Source: Paenibacillus dendritiformis
GTDB taxonomy: Bacteria > Bacillota > Bacilli > Paenibacillales > Paenibacillaceae
DNA: 64,000 nucleotides
Assembly: GCF_945605565.1 (NCBI RefSeq)
Contig: NZ_OX216966.1
Span: forward strand, 4,766,001 to 4,830,000
Direction: 5' to 3'
This document shows, one piece after another, positions 34,134 through 42,363 of the stretch. Positions within the stretch are counted from its first letter, which is position 1. Every line of letters begins with the position of its first letter. The position numbers and the translations under genes were made by a program. The notes below the pieces were generated by a model. The model did no database searches and was not told where the DNA came from. It saw only the letters and a list, made by a program, of their open reading frames with translations.

Positions 34134-35381
34134 CTACCTCATCATGACCGCGACATTACCTGCCGTCAGCAATATCGTAATGGCCAGGAAGAACATCAGG
34201 CCGACAGCCGCGAGCGCGGCGAAGACGTAGATCATGCTTTTGCCGACCGTCTTGAGGCACTCGGCTGCCGGCGTGTCGCCAAGCGGCTGCATGATGGCGG
34301 CGGAGACGTTGTAGATGAGCGCCAGCGTCACGATTTTCAATGCCGGGAACGCGCAGATGAACAGCAGGATGACCACCCCGGCCAAGCCGACCGCGTTCTT
34401 TACGAGCAGCGAGGCGGATATGACCGTATCGGCGGCATCCGAGAAGACGCGGCCGACGACAGGCACGAAGTTGCCGGTAATATACTTCGCTGTCCGGACC
34501 GTCACGCCGTCGGTGACCGAGCTCGTCGCGCCCTGCACGGAGATGACGCCCAGGAAGACGGTCAGCAGGACGCCCAGGAGGCCGATGCTGATATTGCGCA
34601 ACAGATTGGCCAGCTGGGTTACTTTGTACTTGTCCGACAAGGCGCTGACAATGTGCAGCAGCGTGGAGAAGAACAGCAGCGGAAAGACGCCGGTATAGAT
34701 GAGCGTTCCGATGAGATGCACCATGAAGACGATGAGCGGGTGCATGACCGAGACAGTAACGAGATTGCCCATCGAAGCAAGCAGCGTGAACAGAAGCGGC
34801 ACCATCGCCATCATGAAATGAATCATGCCCGATATCGCTTCCTTCGCATAGCCGATCGCCACATGGAAGCTGTTGATGGCCAAAATAATGATGACCATAT
34901 AAGATACGGCATAGGCGATCTTGCTGACGGCATTCCGTTCGAACGCCGATTGCAGCGTCTCCAGCACCATGCTGAATACGGCCAGAATGACAATGGTCAG
35001 AATGAGCTTGCCGTTCAAGATTACTTCCTGCATCAGGAACTTGCCGAGCGCTTGCAGTACCGCCCCGGTTGTGAGCTTCTCTCCCCCGGGCAGCAGCAGA
35101 TCGATAAAATCGGGCAGCGAGTCTCTGGGAAAAAAGCCGCTGTATTTGCCCAGCAGTTCGTTCCAATAGCGCTCGACATCCCCCGTATCCAGCTTGTCCG
35201 CCTGCTCGCGGCCCCACTGTTCGGTTACCGCCTGTACATGGGAATTCCCCGATTCCCCCTGAGGGGACTCGGGAGAGGCGTACCCGGACCCGATGAAGGC
35301 GAACAGGAAGCATAGCAGAGCCGAAGCCCAGATGCGCATCCTCTTCAGCGGCGGCTTGTCTATACGTCGTAATCGATTCAT
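34134..35381 (-). CDS. spoIIIAE: Stage III sporulation protein SpoIIIAE
   Basis: 415 residues: signal-peptide-like start (IWASALLCFLFAFIGSGYA), then eight or more membrane helices, as in the multi-pass SpoIIIAE. Conserved parts include DFIDLLLPGGEKL, LNISIGLLGVLLTVFLGVIS-like RNISIGLLGVLLTVFLG and VQGATSSVTDGVTVRTAKY. It sits in the mother-cell membrane of the channel complex. It lies 12 bases after spoIIIAD. Confidence 0.93.
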   Translation of the reverse strand: MNRLRRIDKPPLKRMRIWASALLCFLFAFIGSGYASPESPQGESGNSHVQAVTEQWGREQADKLDTGDVERYWNELLGKYSGFFPRDSLPDFIDLLLPGGEKLTTGAVLQALGKFLMQEVILNGKLILTIVILAVFSMVLETLQSAFERNAVSKIAYAVSYMVIIILAINSFHVAIGYAKEAISGMIHFMMAMVPLLFTLLASMGNLVTVSVMHPLIVFMVHLIGTLIYTGVFPLLFFSTLLHIVSALSDKYKVTQLANLLRNISIGLLGVLLTVFLGVISVQGATSSVTDGVTVRTAKYITGNFVPVVGRVFSDAADTVISASLLVKNAVGLAGVVILLFICAFPALKIVTLALIYNVSAAIMQPLGDTPAAECLKTVGKSMIYVFAALAAVGLMFFLAITILLTAGNVAVMMR

Positions 35382-35393
35382 TCCCTCTCCACC

Positions 35394-35783
35394 TTATGTT
35401 GGCAGCAGTCTCATTACGGTCTCGATAATGACGCTAATGATTGGAACCGCCAGCACCATGATGAGCACCTTGCCCGCCAGCTCGATCTTCGAGGCGATGC
35501 CTTCCTGGCCGGCGTCCCGCACCACCTGGGCGCCGAATTCGGCAATATAGGCGATTCCGATAATCTTGAGAATCGTCTTCAGGTAGACTGGCTGAATCCC
35601 GGATCGATCCGCCAGATCCTCCAACACGTGAATGACGATATCGATTTTGCCGATTAGAAAAATAAAAATAATAACTCCGGTCACGGTCGAGATCAGAAAG
35701 GCGAACATCGGCTTCTGTTCTTTGACCACCAGCACAAGAATGGCTGCAATCAATCCGAGACCGACCACCTGTATGATTTCCAC
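35394..35783 (-). CDS. spoIIIAD: Stage III sporulation protein SpoIIIAD
   Basis: 129 residues with four membrane helices and the family end GKVLIMVLAVPIISVIIETVMRLLP. The start is GTG 35783 (VEIIQVVGLGLIAA), matching the usual length; an upstream in-frame ATG would add 17 atypical residues. Component of the SpoIIIA membrane complex. Confidence 0.92.
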   Translation of the reverse strand: MEIIQVVGLGLIAAILVLVVKEQKPMFAFLISTVTGVIIFIFLIGKIDIVIHVLEDLADRSGIQPVYLKTILKIIGIAYIAEFGAQVVRDAGQEGIASKIELAGKVLIMVLAVPIISVIIETVMRLLPT

Positions 35784-35834
35784 GGAAACACACCTACCCG
35801 GAAAATGCGGCCACGCCGCGCTAGTCAATTTCAC

Positions 35835-36038
35835 TCATTGGAACAAAAAGATGGTCCGGATCTCTTGAAAGAGATGATCCAGCAGACGGACGACCATGAA
35901 CAGGACAACGACGAAGCCGATGACCGTCACCCAGTGCGCCATGTCCTCTTTGCCCATTTGCTTGAGCACGGTATGTATCATGGCCACGATAATGCCGATC
36001 CCGGCGATTTGGAAAATGGCGCTGACATCCACATTCAT
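35835..36038 (-). CDS. spoIIIAC: Stage III sporulation protein SpoIIIAC
   Basis: 67 residues, two membrane helices, starting MNVDVSAIFQIAGIGIIVAM, the typical tiny SpoIIIAC. It resembles the N-terminal half of SpoIIIAD. GGTGCCAGGA-like ribosome site precedes ATG. Eleven bases separate it from spoIIIAB. Confidence 0.92.
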   Translation of the reverse strand: MNVDVSAIFQIAGIGIIVAMIHTVLKQMGKEDMAHWVTVIGFVVVLFMVVRLLDHLFQEIRTIFLFQ

Positions 36039-36049
36039 TTCCTGGCACC

Positions 36050-36574
36050 TCAATACATCAAGATAACGGCCAACAAGCCGCTCAATACGCCGAGACTGCG
36101 GCACATCGTGCCATACCGCTGGTATTCCTCACGGGCCACGAATTCTTCCTGCTCCAGCTGCTTGATCGCATGGCGGATATGCTTGCGCTGATCGTCGCGA
36201 TCGCTGATGCCGAGGCTGTAGCCCAATTCGAGCAGAATGCGCAGGTCTTCATTCGCCAGCGCCGTATTCCCGCGATGCCGCTCCCAGGACAACTGCCACG
36301 CTTCGCGTGCGGTGAGCGGGATCGCATCCGCGGCGTCCATCCCCTGCGCCGCATCGGCGAAGACGGCGCGCAGCGGAGACGGCAGCTGACGGCTAATCTC
36401 GGCGAACGCCGCAGCAAGCGGCGTATGGCCGTACATGATGGCCGTCTCCAGCCGCTGAAGCGCATGGTTGAGCAGGCGGAGCTGCTTCGGCCGGGCCGCG
36501 TAGGAAGCGGCCTTGAGCCAGCCGATGCTCGCCGCGGCGGCGATCAAGAGGGCCGATCCGAGGAGCTTGAACAT
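36050..36574 (-). CDS. spoIIIAB: Stage III sporulation protein SpoIIIAB
   Basis: 174 residues with an N-terminal membrane helix, a type-II-secretion F-like helical domain (about 35-145; ALQRLETAIMYGHTPLAAAFAEIS) and a C-terminal helix ending LSGLLAVILMY. It resembles GspF-type platform proteins. The ATG lies 30 bases inside spoIIIAA, so the two are coupled. Confidence 0.92.
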   Translation of the reverse strand: MFKLLGSALLIAAAASIGWLKAASYAARPKQLRLLNHALQRLETAIMYGHTPLAAAFAEISRQLPSPLRAVFADAAQGMDAADAIPLTAREAWQLSWERHRGNTALANEDLRILLELGYSLGISDRDDQRKHIRHAIKQLEQEEFVAREEYQRYGTMCRSLGVLSGLLAVILMY

Positions 36575-37569
36575 TCCGGCCGCCTCCCTTCCATCGTCAG
36601 CACGGGCTTTTGCAGCACTCTGCCTTTCTCGTCGTATACTCTTCGCTGCCATTCCCTTTTGGCCCGGCGGAGCGTGACAATGCGGCGGAAAGCCCCTTCC
36701 TCGAGCAGCTGCCGGAGGCCGGGGCGGCGCAGCAGATCGTCCATATCCTCCGCATGCGCGGTGGCAATCAGGCGGACGCCGGCATGCATCGCCTCTCTCA
36801 TCGCCAGCACATCTTCCTCCCGTCCCATCTCGTCGACGGCAAGCACGTCGGGCGACATCGAACGGATGAACATCATCATCCCTTCCGCCTTGGGGCACCC
36901 GTCCATCACGTCGGTCCGATAGCCGAGATCATAGCTCGGTACGCCCTTGATGCAGCCGGCAATCTCGGACCGCTCGTCGACGACGCCTACCTTGAGCGCC
37001 TTCCACCTCGCTTCGGGATGATGCCATAATCCGCTGCCGATCGCCCGCACAAGGTCGCGCAGCAGCGTCGTCTTGCCCTGCTGCGGAGGCGACACGATCA
37101 GCGTATGATGAACAAGGGCATGCTTGAAATCAAGCAGCATCGGCATAACCGAAGCCGCGATGCCGTGCACCTCGCGTGCAATCCGCAGATTGAAGCCGGT
37201 AATCTCCCGCAGATGGCTTACCCGGCCTTGCGCGAGCACCGTGCGGCCGGCGAGGCCAATCCGGTGTCCGCCCGGAATCGTGACGAATCCGCGGCGCAAT
37301 TCTTCCTCCATCGTGTACAACGAATGATTCGTTATCAGATCGAGCAGCTGATGCCCATCCTCCCGGCTTGGGCGGTAGGCGGCATCCGGATTGTCCGTAC
37401 GCTCCCCCCGCTCCGTCACGAGCTGGAAGTCGCCCATGACGCCGATTTCGAGCGGGCGTCCTACGCGGATGCGAATCTCCTCCAGCTCCCGATATGTGCC
37501 GGCGGGCAGCCGCATCAGAATTGACTTGAGCATCGACGGCAGCACGGCCGACCAGCTTAGCGCTTCCAT
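36544..37569 (-). CDS. spoIIIAA: Stage III sporulation protein SpoIIIAA (AAA/secretion ATPase)
   Basis: 341 residues. Walker A SPPQQGKTTLLRDLVRAIG and Walker B-like VLAVDEMGREEDVLAM, in a GspE/VirB11-type ATPase fold that powers the SpoIIIA complex from the mother-cell cytoplasm. Start ATG 37569 with GGAGG eight bases upstream. First gene of the operon; a sigma-E-like promoter lies about 60 bases upstream. Confidence 0.95.
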   Translation of the reverse strand: MEALSWSAVLPSMLKSILMRLPAGTYRELEEIRIRVGRPLEIGVMGDFQLVTERGERTDNPDAAYRPSREDGHQLLDLITNHSLYTMEEELRRGFVTIPGGHRIGLAGRTVLAQGRVSHLREITGFNLRIAREVHGIAASVMPMLLDFKHALVHHTLIVSPPQQGKTTLLRDLVRAIGSGLWHHPEARWKALKVGVVDERSEIAGCIKGVPSYDLGYRTDVMDGCPKAEGMMMFIRSMSPDVLAVDEMGREEDVLAMREAMHAGVRLIATAHAEDMDDLLRRPGLRQLLEEGAFRRIVTLRRAKREWQRRVYDEKGRVLQKPVLTMEGRRPECSSSSDRPS

Positions 37570-37625
37570 TGGCATTCCCTCCCGTGTCATCATTCGACAG
37601 CCGGACAACCTGGGCTTGTATCCCT

Positions 37626-37656
37626 ATATGTATGGCGCCGTGCCGCGTTTTATGCC
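37626..37656 (-). promoter_or_regulatory. Sigma-E-like promoter of spoIIIAA
   Basis: On the minus strand GGCATAAA (-35 like, 37656-37649), about 14 bases, then CATACATAT (37634-37626), matching the sigma-E -10 CATACANT. Position fits the mother-cell operon, which is sigma-E controlled in B. subtilis. Confidence 0.5.
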
Positions 37657-37689
37657 CTCTCCGGGCCCGGCGCCTCGAATGCCCGGTTC

Positions 37690-37959
37690 CTACTTTTTCA
37701 AAATGCCGATAAGCAGACAGGATACCCCGGCCGCAATCCAGGCGATCTTGCTCCAGTTCAGCTTATCTGCGATGCCGATGAGACCGATGGTCGTCGTCGC
37801 GATGAGAACGAGCGGACCGACAAGCGCAAGCAGAGAATTGACGGCCAGCGCCTTCTCCGGCTCATTCAGCTTGAGCATTATCAGAGCCGCGGTAATTTCC
37901 AGGCAGCCCGATATTATGCGGAGCCCTGACATGCTGGCTACAAATTTATCGACGGACAA
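37690..37959 (-). CDS. yqhV: YqhV-family (DUF2619) membrane protein
   Basis: 89 residues with three membrane helices and the family sequence SGLRIISGCLEITAALIMLKLN. It starts at TTG 37959 behind AAAGGAGGTG. yqhV lies just upstream of spoIIIAA in Bacillales and is under sporulation control there. Function unknown. Confidence 0.85.
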   Translation of the reverse strand: MSVDKFVASMSGLRIISGCLEITAALIMLKLNEPEKALAVNSLLALVGPLVLIATTTIGLIGIADKLNWSKIAWIAAGVSCLLIGILKK

Positions 37960-38231
37960 CTTCGCACCTCCTTTCGCTGCGACGGTAACGGATGAGCCGA
38001 TCCATATTCACCGGCAGCTCCGACGCCCGCAGGCGTATTCTGTGTGGCCTGTCCTTCCCTGTCATTGACCATTGTATGCGAAGAGCTATCCCTTTCATGC
38101 TCGTCCCTTATATTCCCGCGCCATCTTCTCCCTTGCCCGCACTTCCCGCCGGGGTAGGCACCTGTCAGCAGGCGGGCGCATATATTGCTTGCATGATTCG
38201 ACTAATCTGGGGATATGAAGGGGATTATGTG

Positions 38232-39047
38232 ATGAGTCTTTCTGAACCTCAAATCGAACAATGGCCTCTCGCCATGGTAGATCCGAGCGGAGTACGAACC
38301 CACAAGCCGAGAACAACCGGATTGACGATGGTGATGGACAAAGGCTTGGGAGCGAACGCATTTGCCGATCTCCTCTCTACAGCTCATGAGCATATCGATA
38401 TCATTAAGCTGGGCTTCGGCACGGCTGCGGTTACGCCGGCCCCGCTGTTGTCATGGAAGCTGGACACGGCGCGGCAGTACGGGGTTACGGTGATGCCAGG
38501 GGGGACATTTCTCGAATACGCCGTCGCCAAAGGCATGGTCGAACCATTTTTTCATATGATGAAAGAAATGGGCTTCACTGGAATCGAAGTATCCGACGGG
38601 ACGATTGTGCTGCCGCGGCAGAAGCGCAATGACCTGATCCAGCGCGCCCGCGAGGAAGGGTTCTTCGTCTGCTCCGAATACGGGAAGAAAGCAGCCGGCT
38701 CCACCTTCATCTGGGACGATGTGTTGGAAGCGTTCAATGAAGATATTGCGCATGGCTCCGAATGGATGACGCTTGAAGGCAGGGAATCGGGAGCAGGCGT
38801 CGGCGTATTTGACGAACGCGGGAGCTGCGATACGGAGATGGTGTCAATGATTGCCGAAGCGGTGCATTCCCCGCAGCGGCTCATGTGGGAGGCTCCGCGC
38901 AAGGATCAGCAGACCGCCATTCTCCGAACGCTCGGTCCGCAAGCCAATCTGGGCAATATCGCGCCGGATGACATTATCGCTTGCGAGGCGCTACGGCGGG
39001 GATTGCGTTCCGATACGATGGGTCATTTGCTGGACACGGTGAAGTAG
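38232..39047 (+). CDS. Phosphosulfolactate synthase (ComA/YitD family)
   Basis: 271 residues. TIM-barrel enzyme that adds sulfite to phosphoenolpyruvate to give (2R)-phospho-3-sulfolactate. Signatures: TTGLTMVMDKGLGANAFADL, DIIKLGFGTAAV, VMPGGTFLEYAVAKG, GIEVSDGTIVLP and the late EAPRKDQQTAILRTLGPQANLGNI. AAGGGG stands eight bases before ATG 38232; upstream in-frame ATGs are not supported. In spore formers this makes sulfolactate, stored in spores (B. subtilis yitCD), not coenzyme M. The phosphatase gene follows 57 bases later. Confidence 0.9.
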   Translation: MSLSEPQIEQWPLAMVDPSGVRTHKPRTTGLTMVMDKGLGANAFADLLSTAHEHIDIIKLGFGTAAVTPAPLLSWKLDTARQYGVTVMPGGTFLEYAVAKGMVEPFFHMMKEMGFTGIEVSDGTIVLPRQKRNDLIQRAREEGFFVCSEYGKKAAGSTFIWDDVLEAFNEDIAHGSEWMTLEGRESGAGVGVFDERGSCDTEMVSMIAEAVHSPQRLMWEAPRKDQQTAILRTLGPQANLGNIAPDDIIACEALRRGLRSDTMGHLLDTVK

Positions 39048-39104
39048 AGCCTCAATCTAACGGCATCGCCAATGCGAATTCGAGAGAGGAAGGGGGGAGC
39101 AACT

Positions 39105-39827
39105 ATGCAAGTCGATGTCATAGCTAGCGTCAATGAAGCAAGAGCGATTGAACTGGCGAACCGAACGGTCATCGTCATCGATGTGCTTCGGGCGACGAGC
39201 ACCATCATTACGGCGCTGGCGCACGGGGCATCCGGCATCCTGCCGGTCGAAACGGTGCAGCAGGCCAAGCAGGCTGCCCGTGACGGGGACATAACGGGAG
39301 GCGAGCGTAATTGCAAAAAAATACCGGGCTTCGATGCCGGCAATTCTCCGTTCGAATATATGGGCGAGAGCGTGTACGGGAAGCGTGTCGTGCTGACGAC
39401 GTCGAACGGGACGCGGGCCATCCACAAGGCGTCGAAGGCCGACGTCATATTGGCCGGCGCCTTCCTGAACGCGTCGGAATGCGCGCGTACCGCCTACCAA
39501 TTGCGCAAGGACATTGCGGTATTATGCGCCGGCACGCAGGATGAGTTCGCCTTCGAGGACGCTCTATGCGCCGGTCTCATCGTCGCCGAGCTGTTCCGGC
39601 TTGGCCGCCAGGAACAGGAGATGCGTACGAATGACCTCGGGAGCATTCTCGTCAGCGCCTATCGCCACCATGAAGGAGCGATTCCGGAGGCGCTGCTCGC
39701 CTGCTCCGGCGGCATGCGCCTTGCGAAGCTGGGCTACGCCAATGATGTCGAATACTGCGCCGGCATCGATACGGTGTCGGTCGTACCGGTGTGGGTTCAG
39801 CAGATGATGCTTCCATTTGCGACATAG
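39105..39827 (+). CDS. 2-phosphosulfolactate phosphatase (ComB/YitC family)
   Basis: 240 residues. It removes phosphate from phosphosulfolactate, the second step. Motifs: [21 protein letters not shown] (Mg-binding Asp), [33 protein letters not shown] and [21 protein letters not shown] 39105 follows a GGGGGGAG ribosome site. It forms a two-gene unit with the synthase gene. Expression in the mother cell or forespore is plausible but no sporulation promoter was identified. Confidence 0.92.
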   Translation: MQVDVIASVNEARAIELANRTVIVIDVLRATSTIITALAHGASGILPVETVQQAKQAARDGDITGGERNCKKIPGFDAGNSPFEYMGESVYGKRVVLTTSNGTRAIHKASKADVILAGAFLNASECARTAYQLRKDIAVLCAGTQDEFAFEDALCAGLIVAELFRLGRQEQEMRTNDLGSILVSAYRHHEGAIPEALLACSGGMRLAKLGYANDVEYCAGIDTVSVVPVWVQQMMLPFAT

Positions 39828-39967
39828 AACGCGCCTGTTCATGGATGATAAGGTATGATCGTTGTTCTAAACGGAAAGGGCTTGTTCATACAATAAATAG
39901 AGGATGTTCAATACGTCCCCATTTGATCAATTGGACGGACAAACTTTCTTGTCGAGGAGCAATAATC

Positions 39968-40429
39968 ATGAATGGCGAGTTGGTACTGGTTATACTCATT
40001 GTTGTCGGACTGGTCAGCCGTTCTCCGATCATTACGACGGCTGCATGCATTCTGCTTATCGTTAAGCTCGTACATCTGGAACGGTATCTGCCTGCCATCG
40101 AGCGGAGAGGACTGGAATTGGGGCTATTGTTCCTGACGATAGCCGTGCTTGTCCCCTTCGCCGCCGAGCGGATTACGGCCGAACATCTCTGGAGCACACT
40201 GACATCTTGGCCGGGAATTCTCGCGTTGACCGGCGGGGCCATCGCCACGTCCATGAACGGCCGCGGCCTGGAACTGCTGAAAAATGATCCGCAGATGATC
40301 GTCGGCCTTGTTGCCGGGTCTCTGATCGGGATCGTTCTATTGCGGGGCGTGCCCGTGGGCCCGCTAATGGCGGCCGGAATTACCGCCTTGCTCTTGACCA
40401 TTAGCCGATGGATTATTGATAAGTTCTAG
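39968..40429 (+). CDS. DUF441 (UPF0756) membrane protein
   Basis: 153 residues with four membrane helices and the pattern [45 protein letters not shown] and [22 protein letters not shown] of UPF0756/YtwI proteins. AGGAGC precedes ATG 39968; the long upstream frame overlaps comB and is spurious. Function unknown. A hairpin terminator follows. Confidence 0.9.
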   Translation: MNGELVLVILIVVGLVSRSPIITTAACILLIVKLVHLERYLPAIERRGLELGLLFLTIAVLVPFAAERITAEHLWSTLTSWPGILALTGGAIATSMNGRGLELLKNDPQMIVGLVAGSLIGIVLLRGVPVGPLMAAGITALLLTISRWIIDKF

Positions 40430-40463
40430 CCCGTTTCCCCCGCCTCTTCAGAAGCATGACAAC

Positions 40464-40492
40464 AAGCCGGCCCTCGCGGACCGGCTTATCTT
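40464..40492. terminator. Bidirectional terminator between DUF441 and lysC
   Basis: AAGCCGG / CCGGCTT with a ten-base loop, followed rightwards by ATCTTGC and leftwards by GTTGTCATG. It lies between two convergent genes. Confidence 0.65.
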
Positions 40493-40505
40493 GCAGCTTC
40501 CTATA

Positions 40506-41024
40506 TTATCTGCGGTCTTTCGGACCGCCGACGAACGCTTCCTCTACCGCATCCAGGCCGTATGAAGTGTGAAGTGCACCAATAATATCATTCAGCTTGC
40601 CGTTGGACACGACGCAGGAGACTTTGATCTCGGACGTGCTTACCATTTTAATGCTGACGCCCGTCTCCGAGATGACGCGGAACATTTGCGCCGCGACGCC
40701 AGGGTGGCTGACCATGCCTGCGCCGACGATCGAGATTTTGACCAGATCGGCTTCAGAGGTCACTTCGCGGTAAGGAACTTCGCTCCGGATGTTCTCCAGC
40801 ACCTGAACAGCGCGATCCCGGTCATGCAGCGCCGTCGTGAACGAGAAATCGGCCTCCCCGTTCGTTACCCCGCTCTGAACGATGATATCTACATCGATCT
40901 GCTCATCGGCGAGCGCGCCGAACATGCGAGCGAGTACCCCCGGAAGATCGGCGACGCCGAGAACACTGATGCGTGCCACATTTTTGTCATAGGCGATGCC
41001 GCTAACGACCACCCCTTGCTCCAT
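40506..41024 (-). CDS. Aspartokinase beta subunit from an internal in-frame start
   Basis: In-frame within lysC: ATG 41024 (MEQGVVVSGIAYDKNV) preceded by AAGGAGG with an eight-base spacer. The 172-residue product covers the two ACT domains, close to the 17-kDa beta subunit known for B. subtilis LysC. Confidence 0.6.
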   Translation of the reverse strand: MEQGVVVSGIAYDKNVARISVLGVADLPGVLARMFGALADEQIDVDIIVQSGVTNGEADFSFTTALHDRDRAVQVLENIRSEVPYREVTSEADLVKISIVGAGMVSHPGVAAQMFRVISETGVSIKMVSTSEIKVSCVVSNGKLNDIIGALHTSYGLDAVEEAFVGGPKDRR

Positions 41025-41759
41025 CTTCGCTTCCTCCTTCACATAGGTCCCTTCATTGTAATTGAAGCTTGATCGCACGACGAGACAGACCTTGTTATGC
41101 TTCGCATATTCTACAGCCCGGGGGTGAAGAACCGCCGCGCCAAGATTGGCCAGCTCCAGCATTTCATCGTAGGAGATCTCCTTCAGCTTGCGCGCACGGC
41201 GCACGATTCTCGGATCGGTAGAATAGATTCCGTCGACATCCGTATAGATTTCGCACACATCAGCTTCAATCGCCGCAGCCAGCGCGACCGCCGTCGTGTC
41301 GGATCCGCCGCGGCCGAGAGTCGTAATCTCACCGCCCTCGGTCATGCCTTGGAAGCCGGCGACGATGACAATGTTCCCCGCTTGCAGAGCCGATTGCACG
41401 CGCTCCGGAACAATGTCCGTAATGCGCGCCTTCCCATGCGTGGCGTCGGTCCGGAAGCCCGCCTGCCAACCCGTCATCGACATGGACGCATGGCCCAGCT
41501 TCTGGATGGCCATCGACAGCAAGGACACCGAGATCTGCTCGCCCGTACTCAGCAGCATATCCATCTCACGGGCCGGAAGTTGATCGTTTATACTTTTCGC
41601 TTGATCAATCAAATCATCCGTCGTATCGCCCATGGCAGACACAACGACAACACATTGGTGGCCTTCTAATTTTTTCTCTACGATCCGTTCGGCAACCCGC
41701 TTCATCCGTTCGACCGTGCCGACGGAGCTGCCACCGAACTTCATAACGTATAGTGCCAC
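40506..41759 (-). CDS. lysC: Aspartate kinase, LysC type, with internal beta-subunit start
   Basis: 417 residues. N-terminal amino-acid kinase domain (VMKFGGSSVGTVERMKRVAE; GRGGSDTTAVALAAAIEADVCEIYTDVDG) and two C-terminal ACT domains (about 265-330 and 345-405). It phosphorylates aspartate for lysine, diaminopimelate, threonine and methionine. An internal ATG at 41024 has AAGGAGG eight bases upstream and would give a 172-residue product of just the ACT region, as in the alpha2-beta2 aspartokinase II of B. subtilis. Start GTG 41759. A -10 TATAAT lies at 41813-41808, but no lysine riboswitch is seen in the leader. Confidence 0.94.
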   Translation of the reverse strand: MALYVMKFGGSSVGTVERMKRVAERIVEKKLEGHQCVVVVSAMGDTTDDLIDQAKSINDQLPAREMDMLLSTGEQISVSLLSMAIQKLGHASMSMTGWQAGFRTDATHGKARITDIVPERVQSALQAGNIVIVAGFQGMTEGGEITTLGRGGSDTTAVALAAAIEADVCEIYTDVDGIYSTDPRIVRRARKLKEISYDEMLELANLGAAVLHPRAVEYAKHNKVCLVVRSSFNYNEGTYVKEEAKMEQGVVVSGIAYDKNVARISVLGVADLPGVLARMFGALADEQIDVDIIVQSGVTNGEADFSFTTALHDRDRAVQVLENIRSEVPYREVTSEADLVKISIVGAGMVSHPGVAAQMFRVISETGVSIKMVSTSEIKVSCVVSNGKLNDIIGALHTSYGLDAVEEAFVGGPKDRR

Positions 41760-41922
41760 GCTGACTCACTCCCACCCTCAATGGACTGTATCAATCATTA
41801 ATTGCATATTATAGCACGTTTTTGGGCGGATGGAAGAAGAAAATACAAAAATCACGGACGACCTGATACCCTTCATCCTACTTCGTTCGGATTGGGCAAA
41901 ATAGAAGAAACTGTGCTCATGA

Positions 41923-42178
41923 CCTTATGAATATCGTCCCCATCGCTCAGGAGCTTTCTTACTTATTTTATATCCTGCTGTGCCCTAAACAGTGATTCTC
42001 CCAGACACTTAGGTCGCCTCGCGCATCCTTATGACGAATCTCCCAAGCGCTCAGGTACCACGCGCAACCTTATGGCGAGTCTCCCAAATACTCAGGTACC
42101 TCGAGCATCCTTATGACGAATCTCCCAAACACTCAGGTACCTCGAACATCCTTATGACGAATCTCCCAAGCGCTCAGG
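41923..42178 (+). repeat. Array of 29-bp repeats with a 41-bp period (left of the transposase-like gene)
   Basis: Full copies of CCTTATGACGAATCTCCC-type 29-mers start at 42027, 42068, 42109 and 42150, exactly 41 bases apart, with 12-base spacers that are themselves similar. More divergent copies are at 41923 and, truncated, 41994. All read CCTTATG...CTCAGG rightwards. The spacers are too short and too alike for CRISPR. The rest of the 41760-42363 gap shows the lysC -10 box and the promoter below. Confidence 0.85.
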
Positions 42179-42283
42179 TCTGCTCCAACCTTCAAAAAAT
42201 CGTTTCCTAATATGAGTTGGACATACCCAATCAAATTATGATTTCATTGGGATTTTTCAGGCTCTATTATTCCACTTTCATAC

Positions 42284-42333
42284 TTGTTATGGAAACATAT
42301 GTTTGATATAATCAGAAACAAGAACACATGTTT
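42284..42333 (+). promoter_or_regulatory. Sigma-A promoter with palindromic operator
   Basis: TTGTTA (42284-42289), 17 bases, TATAAT (42307-42312) with extended TG. The spacer holds the perfect palindrome AAACATATGTTT (42293-42304), and a second imperfect copy AACACATGTTT follows at 42323-42333. The sites, 30 bases apart, suggest a repressor binding both. Confidence 0.75.
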
Positions 42334-42363
42334 GTATTATTTATTTAGGAGGAGGCTGCTGTG

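Noticed and set aside
34156..35313. 385-codon alternate frame inside spoIIIAE
   Set aside because: Arg/Ala/Gly-rich shadow in a GC-rich gene; spoIIIAE is in the correct frame with membrane helices.
34092..35315. 407-codon plus-strand frame antisense to spoIIIAE
   Set aside because: Extremely rich in Asp/Arg/His/Gln without any domain; a mirror of the spoIIIAE codons.
41760..41830. Lysine riboswitch upstream of lysC
   Set aside because: The leader is only about 50 bases from the -10 box to the start, far too short for an L box.
41923..42178. Regular 29-bp repeats as a CRISPR array
   Set aside because: Spacers are only 12 bases, similar to each other, and no cas genes are nearby.
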